Positions 44,349 to 54,225 of a stretch of 64,000 nucleotides of DNA are shown piece after piece. Positions within the stretch are counted from its first letter, which is position 1, and every line of letters begins with the position of its first letter. Source of the stretch: RUG11783 sp964599695 (GTDB lineage: Bacteria; Bacillota; Clostridia; Oscillospirales; Ruminococcaceae); assembly GCA_964599695.1 (NCBI GenBank), contig CAZRGP010000005.1, forward strand, positions 39,803-103,802. Reading direction: 5' to 3'. Under the pieces are notes generated by a model. The model was not told the DNA's origin and did no database searches. It saw nothing but the letters and a program-made list of their open reading frames with translations. The translations under genes and the position numbers were made by a program.

Positions 44349-46178
44349 ATGGTAAGAACTGATTTGAGAAATATCGCCATCATCGCCCACGTCGATCATG
44401 GCAAGACGACACTGGTAAACGAGATGCTCCGCCAGGGCGGCGCTTTCCGCGAGAACCAGGTCATTCAGGACAGGATCATGGACAGCGGTGATATCGAAAG
44501 AGAAAGAGGCATCACCATCCTCTCCAAGAACTGCTCCTGCGTATACAAGGGCGTCAAGATCAATATCATCGACACTCCCGGACACGCCGACTTCGGCGGA
44601 GAGGTGGAACGCGTCCTGAAAATGGCGGACGGCGTCCTGCTGCTGGTGGATGCGGCGGAAGGTCCCATGCCCCAGACGAGATTCGTTCTCTCCCGCGCGC
44701 TCGAGCTCGGTCTGATGCTGGTTGTCGTCGTGAACAAGGTCGACCGTCCCGACGCCAGGGTAAAGGATGTCATCAATGAGATCCTGGAGCTCCTTCTGGA
44801 CCTCGGCGCCACCGATGAGCAGTTCGACAGCCCGATGCTGTTCTGCTCTGGAAGGACCGGCACTGCAAGTTACAGCCCCGACGTGGAAGGCACCAGCCTG
44901 GAACCTCTCTTTGAGACCATTGTAGATTACATTCAGTGCCCGAAGGGCGAGGACGACGCCCCTCTTCAGATGCTCGTCTCCTCCATTGACTATAACGATT
45001 ATGTCGGACGTATCGGCGTTGGACGCATCGAGCGCGGCACGCTCCATGTGGGAGACGAAGTGCTGGTGTGCGATTATCACAACCCGTCCCTGCAGAGGAA
45101 AGAGCGCGTTTCCGCCCTGTACCAGTTCACGGATGTCCGGAAGGATCCCTGCCAGAGCGCGACCGTCGGCGATATCGTCGCCGTCTCCGGTATCGGGGAC
45201 GTTACCATCGGCAACACCCTGTGTGACAAGGATACACCCGAACCACTTCCCTTCGTAAAGATCAGCGAGCCTACCGTGGAGATGACCTTCGCAGTTAACG
45301 ACAGTCCTTTTGCCGGCACCGAGGGCGACTTCGTCACCTCCCGCCAGCTGAAAGACCGCCTCTTTCGCGAGCTCCTCAAGGACGTCTCCCTCAAAGTGGA
45401 GGAGACCGATTCAACAGACAGTTTCCGCGTCCTCGGCAGAGGAGAGATGCACCTCTCCATCCTCATCGAAACCATGAGAAGAGAAGGCTACGAGCTCATG
45501 GTCTCCACACCGAAGGTCCTCTACAAAGAGATCGACGGAAAGATCTGCGAGCCCTATGAAAGACTGGTATGCGATGTTCCCCAGGATTATGTCGGTTCCG
45601 TAATGGAAAAGATCGGATCCAGAAAAGGTGAACTTCAGGAGATGCTCCCGCAGGGAAGCCGCACGCGTCTGGAATTCATCATTCCGTCCCGCGGACTCTT
45701 CGGTTACCGGAACGAGTTCATGTCCGATACCAAGGGAGAGGGCATCATGAGTTCCGTATTCTATCAGTACGCGGAGCGCAAGGGCGATATCTCCACCAGG
45801 CAGAACGGTTCCCTTGTGGCGTTTGAGACGGGCGACTCGGTTACCTACGGCCTTTACAACGCCCAGGACCGCGGCACGCTCTTTATCGGGCCCGGCGTCA
45901 AGGTCTATGCCGGAATGGTGGTCGGAGCCTCCCCGAAGCCGGGAGACGTCACCGTCAACGTGTGCAAGAAGAAACACGTGTCCAACATGCGCGCGTCCGG
46001 ATCGGATGAAGCCCTTCGCCTCACCCCTCCCAAGCAGCTCTCACTGGAGCAGTGCATCGAATATCTGGCGGATGATGAACTCCTGGAAGTCACCCCCAAG
46101 TCTCTGCGGATCCGCAAGAGAGAACTGGATCACGCCCAGCGCATGAGGGAGCTTTCCAAAAAGAAAAACGCGCAATAA
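44349..46178 (+). CDS. typA: Translational GTPase TypA/BipA
   Basis: A 609-residue ribosome-binding GTPase of the EF-G family. The GTPase motifs are HVDHGKTT, DTPGHADFGGEVERVL and NKVDRP; the C-terminal domain has the conserved RLEFIIPSRGLFGYRNEF block. It helps late 50S assembly and translation under stress. Length and domains are complete. It ends in a strong bidirectional terminator. Confidence 0.97.
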   Translation: MVRTDLRNIAIIAHVDHGKTTLVNEMLRQGGAFRENQVIQDRIMDSGDIERERGITILSKNCSCVYKGVKINIIDTPGHADFGGEVERVLKMADGVLLLVDAAEGPMPQTRFVLSRALELGLMLVVVVNKVDRPDARVKDVINEILELLLDLGATDEQFDSPMLFCSGRTGTASYSPDVEGTSLEPLFETIVDYIQCPKGEDDAPLQMLVSSIDYNDYVGRIGVGRIERGTLHVGDEVLVCDYHNPSLQRKERVSALYQFTDVRKDPCQSATVGDIVAVSGIGDVTIGNTLCDKDTPEPLPFVKISEPTVEMTFAVNDSPFAGTEGDFVTSRQLKDRLFRELLKDVSLKVEETDSTDSFRVLGRGEMHLSILIETMRREGYELMVSTPKVLYKEIDGKICEPYERLVCDVPQDYVGSVMEKIGSRKGELQEMLPQGSRTRLEFIIPSRGLFGYRNEFMSDTKGEGIMSSVFYQYAERKGDISTRQNGSLVAFETGDSVTYGLYNAQDRGTLFIGPGVKVYAGMVVGASPKPGDVTVNVCKKKHVSNMRASGSDEALRLTPPKQLSLEQCIEYLADDELLEVTPKSLRIRKRELDHAQRMRELSKKKNAQ

Positions 46179-46187
46179 CGTAAAAAC

Positions 46188-46217
46188 ACAGAGGCGGCAT
46201 CTGCCGCCTCTGTTCTT
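46188..46217. terminator. Bidirectional terminator after typA
   Basis: A near-perfect 12-bp stem ACAGAGGCGGCA/TGCCGCCTCTGT (46188-46199 with 46202-46213) is preceded by A5 and followed by a T-rich tail. It serves typA and the convergent DUF4349 gene. Confidence 0.88.
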
Positions 46218-46228
46218 TATTGCGCTGT

Positions 46229-47209
46229 TCAGTTCTGCCCTGCCGTATTATCCTGCAGGGACGCCTGCTGGGCTTTGACCCACTCCTCGTATTCCCTCTG
46301 TTTTTTCGCCTTGTGCGCCTTGACGGCCTTCCGGATCACGAAGAACAGCACGACACCAAGCGCGATCAGCGGCAGACATTCGATCAGTCCGAGGACCAGA
46401 TCCTGAGCGAAGGTCACAATCCCTCTTCCCGTCCTTTTGAACGTCTCCACGATCCTCTGCCCGAATGTCACAGGATTGGATGTCACCACGTTTACCTCAT
46501 TGAGATATACCGTCACACTGGAATAGTCCGCCAGGTTCTGATACACCTTCATCTGGGAGGTATAGCTCTCGATCTGATAGATCGTGTCGGAAAGCTGGCT
46601 CTCGATCAGGATCAGATCCGATACGTTCTCGGCCTGTTCCATCATCTGGAGGAGCCGCTCCTTCTGAGCGTTCAGCGATTCCAGCCTTGCCTGTGTATCA
46701 AGGTAGCCGCTCGTGATGTCTTCCTGCCATGTGTTGGTGCTGCGCACGCTTCCGCACGTGTTGATCCCGTCTACGAAACTGTGGAAATTCGACGCCGGAA
46801 CCTTGATCACCAGTTCCGCGCTCTGGTTGATATAACTTCCGCCGTAGCTCGTGTATCCCCCGTTGCGGTGCTCGGAACTGATATATGCCCCGTACTTCCG
46901 GATCTCCTCCCGCAGGGCTGCCATGCTGGATTCGAAGTCCAAAGTCTCCATATCGATGGAGGCGGAAAAGGTCAGGATCAGTCCCTGCTCCGCTGGCATG
47001 CTCGTCGTCTCGTCGTAATCGTAGCTCTCCTCCGCTTTCATCTCATCGGTATACGCATACCCGCCGAAAGCAGGTGCCTCCTGCGGAGCGCTGTTATCGC
47101 TGTAGTAATATTCTCCGTCGTACGGTCGGTCACTCTTGGACCCTCCGCACCCTGTCAGCATCACCGCGGCCAGCGTGATCACCGCGACCAGTTTCCAAAT
47201 GTTTTTCAT
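46229..47209 (-). CDS. DUF4349 domain lipoprotein
   Basis: A 326-residue protein. A signal peptide ends in LTGCGG, giving a lipid-modified cysteine. After a Tyr/Asp-rich spacer comes the DUF4349 domain, with coiled-coil helices around LDTQARLESLNAQKERLL and two strands each side. A C-terminal membrane helix (about 285-305) and a basic tail follow. The family's function is unknown; the coiled coil suggests a bridging role at the membrane. The start at 47209 fits AGGAGG 5 bp upstream; an earlier ATG adds an unsuited leader. Confidence 0.88.
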   Translation of the reverse strand: MKNIWKLVAVITLAAVMLTGCGGSKSDRPYDGEYYYSDNSAPQEAPAFGGYAYTDEMKAEESYDYDETTSMPAEQGLILTFSASIDMETLDFESSMAALREEIRKYGAYISSEHRNGGYTSYGGSYINQSAELVIKVPASNFHSFVDGINTCGSVRSTNTWQEDITSGYLDTQARLESLNAQKERLLQMMEQAENVSDLILIESQLSDTIYQIESYTSQMKVYQNLADYSSVTVYLNEVNVVTSNPVTFGQRIVETFKRTGRGIVTFAQDLVLGLIECLPLIALGVVLFFVIRKAVKAHKAKKQREYEEWVKAQQASLQDNTAGQN

Positions 47210-47425
47210 GTCAGCCTCCTTTGCTGCATGTGCATCTCTGAAAATCATCCTCCAGAGATCGTTATCGTTTCGCAGCTGCCATTTATACGAGCGAAGCACT
47301 CCTAATCTCTCACAATATTATAGTAACAAATAGTGACAAAAAGGCAACGATGTCCCCTTCGTCTGCCCGGTCCGACCGCCGTTTTTCCGCTTTCGGAAAG
47401 GCAAAAAGAATATTTGGAATATTCA

Positions 47426-47455
47426 TTGACAAAGCAAAAAAGTGCGTGGTAATAT
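47426..47455 (+). promoter_or_regulatory. Promoter of the tRNA-Thr/tRNA-Tyr unit
   Basis: TTGACA (47426-47431) and TAATAT (47450-47455) are 18 bp apart, 31 bp before the tRNA-Thr 5' end. Confidence 0.85.
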
Positions 47456-47486
47456 AGTAGAGCGCTTTTCGAGCGCATGGAGAAAT

Positions 47487-47562
47487 GCTGGTATAGCTCA
47501 GCCGGTAGAGCAGCTGATTTGTAATCAGCAGGTCGGGGGTTCGAATCCGTCTACCAGCTCCA
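47487..47562 (+). tRNA. tRNA-Thr (UGU)
   Basis: A 76-base cloverleaf. Acceptor GCTGGTA pairs TACCAGC, discriminator T, and CCA is encoded at 47560-47562. The anticodon loop TTTGTAA gives TGT. T arm with GTTCGAATC. Confidence 0.97.
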
Positions 47563-47569
47563 TATATCT

Positions 47570-47654
47570 GGGAGAGTTCCCGAGTGGCCAAAGGGGGCAG
47601 ACTGTAAATCTGTTGTCGACGACTTCGTTGGTTCGAATCCAACCTCTCCCACCA
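47570..47654 (+). tRNA. tRNA-Tyr (GUA)
   Basis: An 85-base class II tRNA with a long variable arm. Acceptor GGGAGAG pairs CTCTCCC, discriminator A, CCA encoded at 47652-47654. The anticodon loop CTGTAAA gives GTA. It follows tRNA-Thr by 7 bp and shares its promoter. Confidence 0.97.
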
Positions 47655-47655
47655 A

Positions 47656-47685
47656 GAACGATGGATCAAAGTCCATCGTTCTTTT
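47656..47685 (+). terminator. Terminator of the tRNA unit
   Basis: A 10-bp perfect stem GAACGATGGA/TCCATCGTTC (47656-47665 with 47672-47681) begins two bases after the tRNA-Tyr CCA and ends in TTTT. Confidence 0.88.
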
Positions 47686-47711
47686 GTTACATACTCTTTT
47701 AGGAGGCACCG

Positions 47712-48302
47712 ATGAGACCAGAAGAATTCTTTTCCATACTGAAGCAGGCAGGGATCCTGAAACTGACAAAACGCCACTGCTATCTTTCCCCGGACCGCTG
47801 GGAGAGCGTCGCAGAACACAGCTGGAGGCTCGCCCTCATGGCCATGCTGCTGTCCGAGGAGCCGGAGTTCCGTGACCTGGACACGGACAAGGTCATCCGC
47901 ATGTGCCTGATCCACGATCTCGGCGAGTCCTTCACAGGTGATATCCCTACATTCGACAAAAGCCAGGCGGACGATGATGCCGAGGAATCCATCCTCTTCC
48001 GGTGGATCGACGGTTTTCCCGAGCCGCGGCGTTCCTCATGGAGAAGTCTCCTTGAGGAGATGGGAAAGCTGGAAACGAAGGAAGCGAAGCTGTACAAAGC
48101 TCTGGATAAGATGGAGGCGCTGATCTCCCACAACGAATCGGATCTGTCCACATGGCTGCCCCTGGAATACGATCTTCAGCTGGAATACGGTCAGAAGGAA
48201 ATGGCCTTTTCTCCCACGCTGACAGGGATCCGCTCCTCTCTTGACGAGTGGACCAGAAACAAGATCGCGGAAGGACAGACGAAACCGGAAAGCGAGAAAT
48301 AA
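47712..48302 (+). CDS. HD-domain phosphohydrolase (YfbR-like nucleotidase)
   Basis: A 196-residue HD-superfamily protein: the first histidine in SVAEHSWRLALMA, the HD pair in CLIHDLGESFTGDIP, and a distal aspartate in LDKMEALI. The order and the GESFTGDIP block match YfbR-type 5'-deoxynucleotidases, which hydrolyse dNMPs. The C-terminal tail is charged. Start from AGGAGG; the gene follows the tRNA unit directly. Confidence 0.88.
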   Translation: MRPEEFFSILKQAGILKLTKRHCYLSPDRWESVAEHSWRLALMAMLLSEEPEFRDLDTDKVIRMCLIHDLGESFTGDIPTFDKSQADDDAEESILFRWIDGFPEPRRSSWRSLLEEMGKLETKEAKLYKALDKMEALISHNESDLSTWLPLEYDLQLEYGQKEMAFSPTLTGIRSSLDEWTRNKIAEGQTKPESEK

Positions 48303-48350
48303 TACCGCCGTCTTTTCAGCAAATTTCGTCTTTTTTTCTCTGCTCCCCGC

Positions 48351-48366
48351 GGTTATAATTGTAACC
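48351..48366. promoter_or_regulatory. corA -10 box inside a 16-bp palindrome
   Basis: TATAAT (48354-48359) lies within GGTTATAATTGTAACC, whose 5-bp arms GGTTA/TAACC make a symmetric operator-like site. The likely transcript then has a leader of about 140 bases before the TTG start of corA, with a 10-bp hairpin at 48450-48480 next to the ribosome site. The whole 48303-48502 gap holds no gene. Confidence 0.55.
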
Positions 48367-48502
48367 GACGTCTCCGACGATTATTCAAAAGTAAGTGAGG
48401 TACAATAACGTGGATTCTGATCCCGGACGAAGTCAAAAAAGAAAATAGACCGGACGGGACATCTTTGTTTTCCCGTTCGGGAGAACAAAAGGAGGAAACA
48501 GC

Positions 48503-49444
48503 TTGACCAAGATTTATCTTACACAGGATGGGGTCACCGATATTATCGCGGAACCGACAAAAGACTGCTGGATCTGCATGACGAATCCGTCCGAAGAAGA
48601 AAGAGAAGTTATCCAGAATCTTTATAATCTCGATCCGGATGACCTCAGCGCCGCTCTGGACGAAGAGGAAACATCCCGTATCGAAGTCGAGGACAATTAC
48701 ACCCTCATCCTCGTCGACATTCCGACCGTAGAGGTCAGGAACAACAAGAACCGCTACGTCACGATCCCTCTCGGTATCATTCACACCAGCGACGCGATCA
48801 TCACCGTTTGTCTGGAAGACACCCCTCTGCTGAATCTGTTTGCCGGACGCAAGGGGAACCAGTTCAGCACACATATGAAGTCCCGTTTCATATTCCAGAT
48901 CCTTTTCGCCAACGCGAAACTGTATCTGCGCTATCTACGCTCCATCAACAAGCAGAGCGAGACGCTGGAAAAATCCCTTCACGACTCCACAGAGAACTCC
49001 TCTCTTATCGAGATGATGGAGTTGGGAAAGAGCTTGCTCTATTTCACCACGTCACTCAAGGCGACCGACAATCTGCTGGACAAACTGACCAAGACCGCCA
49101 CCATCAAAAAGTATCCCGAGGATGAAGAGCTTCTCGAGGATGTCATCGTTGAGAACCATCAGGCTCTGGAAATGTCTGAGATCTACAGCGGCATTCTGAA
49201 CGGAATGATGGACGCGTACGCGTCGATCATCTCCAACAACATGAACGTCGTTCAGAAATTCATTGCAGTTGCCACTGTTGTCCTTTCCATTCCGAACATC
49301 GTGTTCGGCGCCTACGGAATGAACCTGGCGCTTGAAGGCATGCCCCTCGCGAGAAGTCCCTATGCGTTCGCACTGATCATAGTGATCTCCATCATCCTGA
49401 GCTACATCGTATATCTCTACTTTGAAAAGAAGAAGATGTACTGA
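48503..49444 (+). CDS. corA: CorA family magnesium/divalent-metal transporter
   Basis: A 313-residue protein with a large cytoplasmic alpha/beta plus helical domain and two C-terminal membrane helices. The CorA pore motif YGMN lies at the end of helix 1 in FGAYGMNLALEGMP. It lets Mg2+ (or Co2+/Ni2+) into the cell as a pentamer. The start is TTG at 48503, placed 7 bp after AAAGGAGG; no ATG fits. The hairpin in its leader may regulate it. Confidence 0.93.
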   Translation: MTKIYLTQDGVTDIIAEPTKDCWICMTNPSEEEREVIQNLYNLDPDDLSAALDEEETSRIEVEDNYTLILVDIPTVEVRNNKNRYVTIPLGIIHTSDAIITVCLEDTPLLNLFAGRKGNQFSTHMKSRFIFQILFANAKLYLRYLRSINKQSETLEKSLHDSTENSSLIEMMELGKSLLYFTTSLKATDNLLDKLTKTATIKKYPEDEELLEDVIVENHQALEMSEIYSGILNGMMDAYASIISNNMNVVQKFIAVATVVLSIPNIVFGAYGMNLALEGMPLARSPYAFALIIVISIILSYIVYLYFEKKKMY

Positions 49445-49460
49445 TCTTTCACAAGCAATC

Positions 49461-49487
49461 AAAAGCTCCCTTATCAGGGAGCTTTTT
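49461..49487 (+). terminator. Intrinsic terminator after corA
   Basis: AAAAGCTCCC pairs with GGGAGCTTTTT around a TTATCA loop, ending in T5. Confidence 0.9.
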
Positions 49488-49526
49488 GTGTTACACTACC
49501 TTTGAGGGACAGCATGGCCTGCCCGG

Positions 49527-49583
49527 TCTTAAAACTATCTTAAAACATTCTCTATTTTTTCTTAATTGGGCATTGAATAGAAT
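49527..49583 (+). promoter_or_regulatory. Direct-repeat operator and -10 box of the two-component operon
   Basis: TCTTAAAAC occurs at 49527-49535 and again at 49538-49546, one DNA turn (11 bp) apart. A third copy, TCTTAATTG, starts at 49560, two turns later, over the -35 position. TAGAAT (49578-49583) is the -10 box. Direct repeats at 11-bp steps are how OmpR/PhoB-type regulators bind, so the operon probably activates itself. Confidence 0.65.
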
Positions 49584-49603
49584 GGTCTCATGGAGGAATA
49601 TCG

Positions 49604-50284
<681 letters not shown>

Positions 50285-50304
50285 GATCCTGATTGGAGAA
50301 TTGT

Positions 50305-52191
50305 ATGAAACGTAAAAAATCCTATAAGATCATCCTGACGGTGCTCCTTTGCATCACCTTTCTGATTACCCTGTCCAGCGGACTGTTCCTGGAACTGGAC
50401 GAGCGCAACAACTGGAGCAGCGGACTTTACTCCTTCCAGCAGAGCGACCTTGCGGGTCAGTGGATGCAGAGACGTCTGGGAAGGATGTCTTCCTATATCG
50501 TCGACGCCATTTGCGAGGGAAAAGACCCGGGGAACATCAGTCTTCCCCAGGGAGTCACCGTCCGTCTTCTCTCCGATTCGGGAGAAGTGATATCGGATCA
50601 GACCGGATCGAATGACAGTTTTGTGTCGGACATCAGCGTCTACCTGAACACTTCCTACAACAAGAACGCCTCCGACTTCGCAAGACAGTACCGCCTGCAG
50701 GATGACGCGCAGGGAAAAGCGCGTCTGACCCTTCAGGGATATCTCCGTTCCCCCATCGTCTGGGGAGACGCCGCCTACTGGGTGCATCAGATCTATCAGC
50801 TTCTCTCTCAGCGCACGCTGTTTGAGATCCTGCTTCCTGCCGGCGCGGCCATTTTCCTGATCCTTCTTGCAATGCTCCTCAGCGCAGTCGGCCATTCCAA
50901 AAAAGTCACCGGCATCGATGACTCCGGATGGCACAGGATCCCCCTGGACCTGCTTCTGGTCCTTTGCGGAGGAATGCTTTTCCTCATCTATGCCGCATCC
51001 GTTACGCTGCTGGAATCCTACGTCGAATCCGCTGAGCTCATCATTCTCCTCGCCCTTGCGGCCGTGATCGTCGCGTTCCTTATCTGTCTTCTCCTTCTCA
51101 CCACCATTGCGGTGCGGATCAAGGCGAATACGTTGTTTAAGAATACCCTGCTCTACCGCATCCTTTCCCTTCTCATCAATGCCTGCAAGGCCATCCCCTT
51201 CTCCTGGAAAGGGCTCCTGGCCGCAGCGCTTCTCGTCGGGATGAACTTCCTCGCGGGGTTCCGCAAGGAGCCCGTAGGCGTCATTCTTGTCGGCGCAATG
51301 GACGCCGTGGCTCTGATCGCGCTTGCGCTGCTGGGCTCCCAGTTCGCGGTGCTCAAAGATGCGGGCGATGAACTGGCAAAAGGAAACCTGCTTCATACGG
51401 TCGACACCGCTCCGTTGTGGTCGGAACTCAAAGAACACGGTTCGAACCTGAACCAGGTCGGGCATATCATCCAGGCCGCCGTCTCCGAACAGCTGAAGAG
51501 CGACCGTTTCAAGACGGAACTCATCACGAATGTGAGCCATGACCTCCGTACCCCGCTGACCAATATCGTAAACTATGTGGATCTTCTGAAAAAAGAAGAT
51601 CTCCCCGAGGGCAACGCCAGGGAATATCTCGACATTCTCGACGTTCAGTCCCAAAAGCTGAAAAAGATGACCGAAGACCTGATCGACGCGTCCAAGGCGT
51701 CTTCCGGTGCGATCACCCTTTCGACCGAACCGATCGACCTGTGCGAATTCGTCTCCCAGATCTGCGGAGAATACACTGAACGGTTTGCCAGAGCGAATCT
51801 GTCGCTGATGCAGCAGAATCCCGAACAGCCGGTCGTCGCCCTGGCGGACGGAGGTCAGCTGAGCCGCGTACTGGAGAACCTCCTCCAGAACGCGCTGAAA
51901 TACTCCCTCCCCGGGACCCGGGTCTACCTTTCCCTTTCGAGGGACGCCTCCTCCGCCTACCTCGAACTGAAGAACATATCCAAGGATCCTCTCGGTATCT
52001 CGGCCAACGAGCTTCTTGAGCGCTTTGTCCGGGGCGACGCGAGCAGATCCACCGAGGGAAGCGGCCTTGGCCTCTCCATCGCGCAGTCCCTGACGGAGCT
52101 CATGGGCGGAAACCTTGCCCTTTCTCTCGACGGAGACCTTTTCAAAGTTGCTGTCCGTCTTCCCCTGGCAGCGGAGACCGTCCAGCAATAA
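50305..52191 (+). CDS. Sensor histidine kinase
   Basis: A 628-residue kinase. It has an N-terminal membrane helix (about 7-27), an outside domain of about 140 residues, then four or five further membrane helices (about 170-345), a HisKA domain with the phospho-histidine in NVSHDLRTP, and a HATPase with NLLQNALKYS (N box) and EGSGLGLSIAQ (G box). The many helices mark it out from simple two-helix sensors. The ATG at 50305 follows GGAG. Its signal is unknown; its neighbours do not hint at one. Confidence 0.93.
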   Translation: MKRKKSYKIILTVLLCITFLITLSSGLFLELDERNNWSSGLYSFQQSDLAGQWMQRRLGRMSSYIVDAICEGKDPGNISLPQGVTVRLLSDSGEVISDQTGSNDSFVSDISVYLNTSYNKNASDFARQYRLQDDAQGKARLTLQGYLRSPIVWGDAAYWVHQIYQLLSQRTLFEILLPAGAAIFLILLAMLLSAVGHSKKVTGIDDSGWHRIPLDLLLVLCGGMLFLIYAASVTLLESYVESAELIILLALAAVIVAFLICLLLLTTIAVRIKANTLFKNTLLYRILSLLINACKAIPFSWKGLLAAALLVGMNFLAGFRKEPVGVILVGAMDAVALIALALLGSQFAVLKDAGDELAKGNLLHTVDTAPLWSELKEHGSNLNQVGHIIQAAVSEQLKSDRFKTELITNVSHDLRTPLTNIVNYVDLLKKEDLPEGNAREYLDILDVQSQKLKKMTEDLIDASKASSGAITLSTEPIDLCEFVSQICGEYTERFARANLSLMQQNPEQPVVALADGGQLSRVLENLLQNALKYSLPGTRVYLSLSRDASSAYLELKNISKDPLGISANELLERFVRGDASRSTEGSGLGLSIAQSLTELMGGNLALSLDGDLFKVAVRLPLAAETVQQ

Positions 52192-52214
52192 AAACACAAT
52201 AACATTGGACGAAA

Positions 52215-52250
52215 AAGGACCACGGTGACAGATCTGTCACTGTGGTCCTT
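52215..52250. terminator. Bidirectional terminator between the kinase and rfbB
   Basis: A 17-bp stem with one mismatch, AAGGACCAC-GTGACAG paired with CTGTCAC-GTGGTCCTT, preceded by A-rich and followed by AT-rich sequence, between two convergent genes. Confidence 0.85.
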
Positions 52251-52267
52251 ATCATTTTGACGAATGA

Positions 52268-53326
52268 TCAACGGTTTCCGTACATGTTGTCGTAGTAATT
52301 CTGGTACTCACCGGAAACTACGTTCTCGATCCAGTCCTCATTGTTGAGATACCATTCGATGGTCCGGACGATCCCCTTCTCAAAGGGTGTCTCCGGATAC
52401 CAGCCGAGGGCGTCCTTGATCTTCTGGGGATCGATACCGTATCTGCGGTCATGACCTTTGCGGTCCGTCACATGCTTGATCAGGCCGTCGTCCACGGTCT
52501 CATCCTTATGATCATGGATATAGGAGATCACGGAATTGACGATGAACAGATTGGTCCTTTCGTTGTGCCCGCCGATGTTGTAGACCTGTCCCAGGACTCC
52601 GTTCCGGACGACCATGTCGATCGCCTTGCAGTGATCCTCCACATAGAGCCAGTCGCGGATCTGCAGGCCGTCGCCGTAGATCGGAAGGCTCTTATGGTTC
52701 AGGCAGTTGTTGATCATCAGGGGGATCAGCTTCTCCGGGAACTGATACGGCCCATAGTTGTTGGAGCACCGGGTAATGTTGACCGGCATCTTGAACGTAT
52801 CGAAATAGCTCTTCACGATCAGATCCGCAGAGGCCTTGGAGGCGCTGTATGGGCTGTGGGGATCGAGAGGGGTGTCCTCCCGGAAGAATCCTTCCGGTCC
52901 GAGGGATCCGTAGACTTCATCCGTGGAGACCTGCAGGTAACGCACGCCTTCCCGGAATCCCCCGTTGCCGTCGCTCCACTTCTCCTTCGCGATGTTGAGA
53001 AGCGTAGCGGTTCCGAGAACATTGGTGCGGATGAAGACCATGGGGTCTTCGATCGAGCGGTCCACATGGCTCTCTGCGGCGAAGTTGATCACCGTATCGA
53101 TTTCGTACTCGTCGAACAGCTTCGCGATCTCCTCGCCGTCACAGATATCCAGCTGCTTGAACACATATCTCGGGTCATTCTCCACCGACTTGAGGTTTTC
53201 CAGGTTTCCCGCATAGGTGAGTTTGTCCACATTGACGATGAAGACATCCGGATATTTTTCCAGTTCGTAGAGAATAAAATTGGAACCGATAAATCCGGCT
53301 CCCCCGGTCACGATCACATTCTTCAT
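52268..53326 (-). CDS. rfbB: dTDP-glucose 4,6-dehydratase
   Basis: A 352-residue extended SDR: NAD loop TGGAGFIGSNF, FAAESHVDRS, STDEVYG and the catalytic YSASKA. It converts dTDP-glucose to the 4-keto-6-deoxy sugar, the second step to dTDP-rhamnose. Last gene in the rfb unit; its start overlaps rfbD's stop by 4 bp. A terminator follows. Confidence 0.96.
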   Translation of the reverse strand: MKNVIVTGGAGFIGSNFILYELEKYPDVFIVNVDKLTYAGNLENLKSVENDPRYVFKQLDICDGEEIAKLFDEYEIDTVINFAAESHVDRSIEDPMVFIRTNVLGTATLLNIAKEKWSDGNGGFREGVRYLQVSTDEVYGSLGPEGFFREDTPLDPHSPYSASKASADLIVKSYFDTFKMPVNITRCSNNYGPYQFPEKLIPLMINNCLNHKSLPIYGDGLQIRDWLYVEDHCKAIDMVVRNGVLGQVYNIGGHNERTNLFIVNSVISYIHDHKDETVDDGLIKHVTDRKGHDRRYGIDPQKIKDALGWYPETPFEKGIVRTIEWYLNNEDWIENVVSGEYQNYYDNMYGNR

Positions 53327-54213
53327 ATGAATTTCTCTTCTTTCAATAGATTGATGTATTCACGGATTGCGTCCTGCCACGGACGGAACTCATCCCCTAC
53401 CGTAGCGCGCAGAGCCAGGTTGTCCAGCGCGGAGTATGCCGGTCTCTTCGTGGGAGTCGGATACTCATCGGATGTGCAGGGAAGAACTTCCGCATCGATC
53501 CCCGCCAGGGAGACAAACTCCTTGGCGAAATCGTACCAGGAGCATATTCCGTTGTTCGTCGCGTGATATACGCCGTACGGAGCGCTGTCCGCGATCTTGA
53601 GCAGATGATAGGCAAGATCCACAGCGGAGGTGGGATTCCCGAACTGGTCATTCACCACGGTGACCTTTCCCTTTTCCTTCGCCACCCTTAGGATCGTCTT
53701 CACGAAATTCTTCCCGCTTCCGTAGAGCCAGGCTGTCCGAACGATGAAGTAGCGGCTGCAGTTATCGCGGACGAAAAGCTCTCCGGCGTATTTCGTCTTT
53801 CCGTAAACGGAGATCGGCGCGGGAAGATCGTATTCGGTCCTCGGCGTCGCTTCGGTGCCGGGAAACACATAGTCCGTTGAAACATGGACGAGATGGGTCT
53901 CGGTCTTTTCACACGCTTCCGCGAGATACAGCGGAGCCATCGCATTGACCCGGTAGGCATCCTCCCTGTGGGACTCGCATCCGTCTACGTTGGTGTAGGC
54001 GGCGCAGTTGAAAACGACATCAAAACTTCCGTTGCGAAGGTATTCCTTTACCGCGTACTTATCTGTGAGGTCGAGCTCGTCCAGGTCGATGCCTACGACC
54101 TTCGCCCCGGAAAATCTGCGGGGAACTGAACCGAGGGAACATCCTCCCGCAGCCAGCTGTTTCTGAAGTTCCGTACCGAGCTGTCCTTTCGCTCCGGTTA
54201 CCAATACACGCAT
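53323..54213 (-). CDS. rfbD: dTDP-4-dehydrorhamnose reductase
   Basis: A 296-residue SDR with VTGAKGQLGTEL, VFNCAAYTNVDGCE, STDYVFPG and the YGKTKYAGE Tyr-Lys pair. It makes dTDP-L-rhamnose by reducing the 4-keto group. It is a plain reductase with no fused epimerase domain; no rfbC (3,5-epimerase) gene is found nearby, which the pathway needs. Confidence 0.94.
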   Translation of the reverse strand: MRVLVTGAKGQLGTELQKQLAAGGCSLGSVPRRFSGAKVVGIDLDELDLTDKYAVKEYLRNGSFDVVFNCAAYTNVDGCESHREDAYRVNAMAPLYLAEACEKTETHLVHVSTDYVFPGTEATPRTEYDLPAPISVYGKTKYAGELFVRDNCSRYFIVRTAWLYGSGKNFVKTILRVAKEKGKVTVVNDQFGNPTSAVDLAYHLLKIADSAPYGVYHATNNGICSWYDFAKEFVSLAGIDAEVLPCTSDEYPTPTKRPAYSALDNLALRATVGDEFRPWQDAIREYINLLKEEKFI

Positions 54214-54225
54214 AGTCCGCTCTCC

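Noticed and set aside
48367..48500. M-box magnesium riboswitch before corA
   Set aside because: A GTAAGTGAGGTACAATA stretch looks a little like the M-box start, but the later conserved segments are not found; only a simple hairpin is supported.
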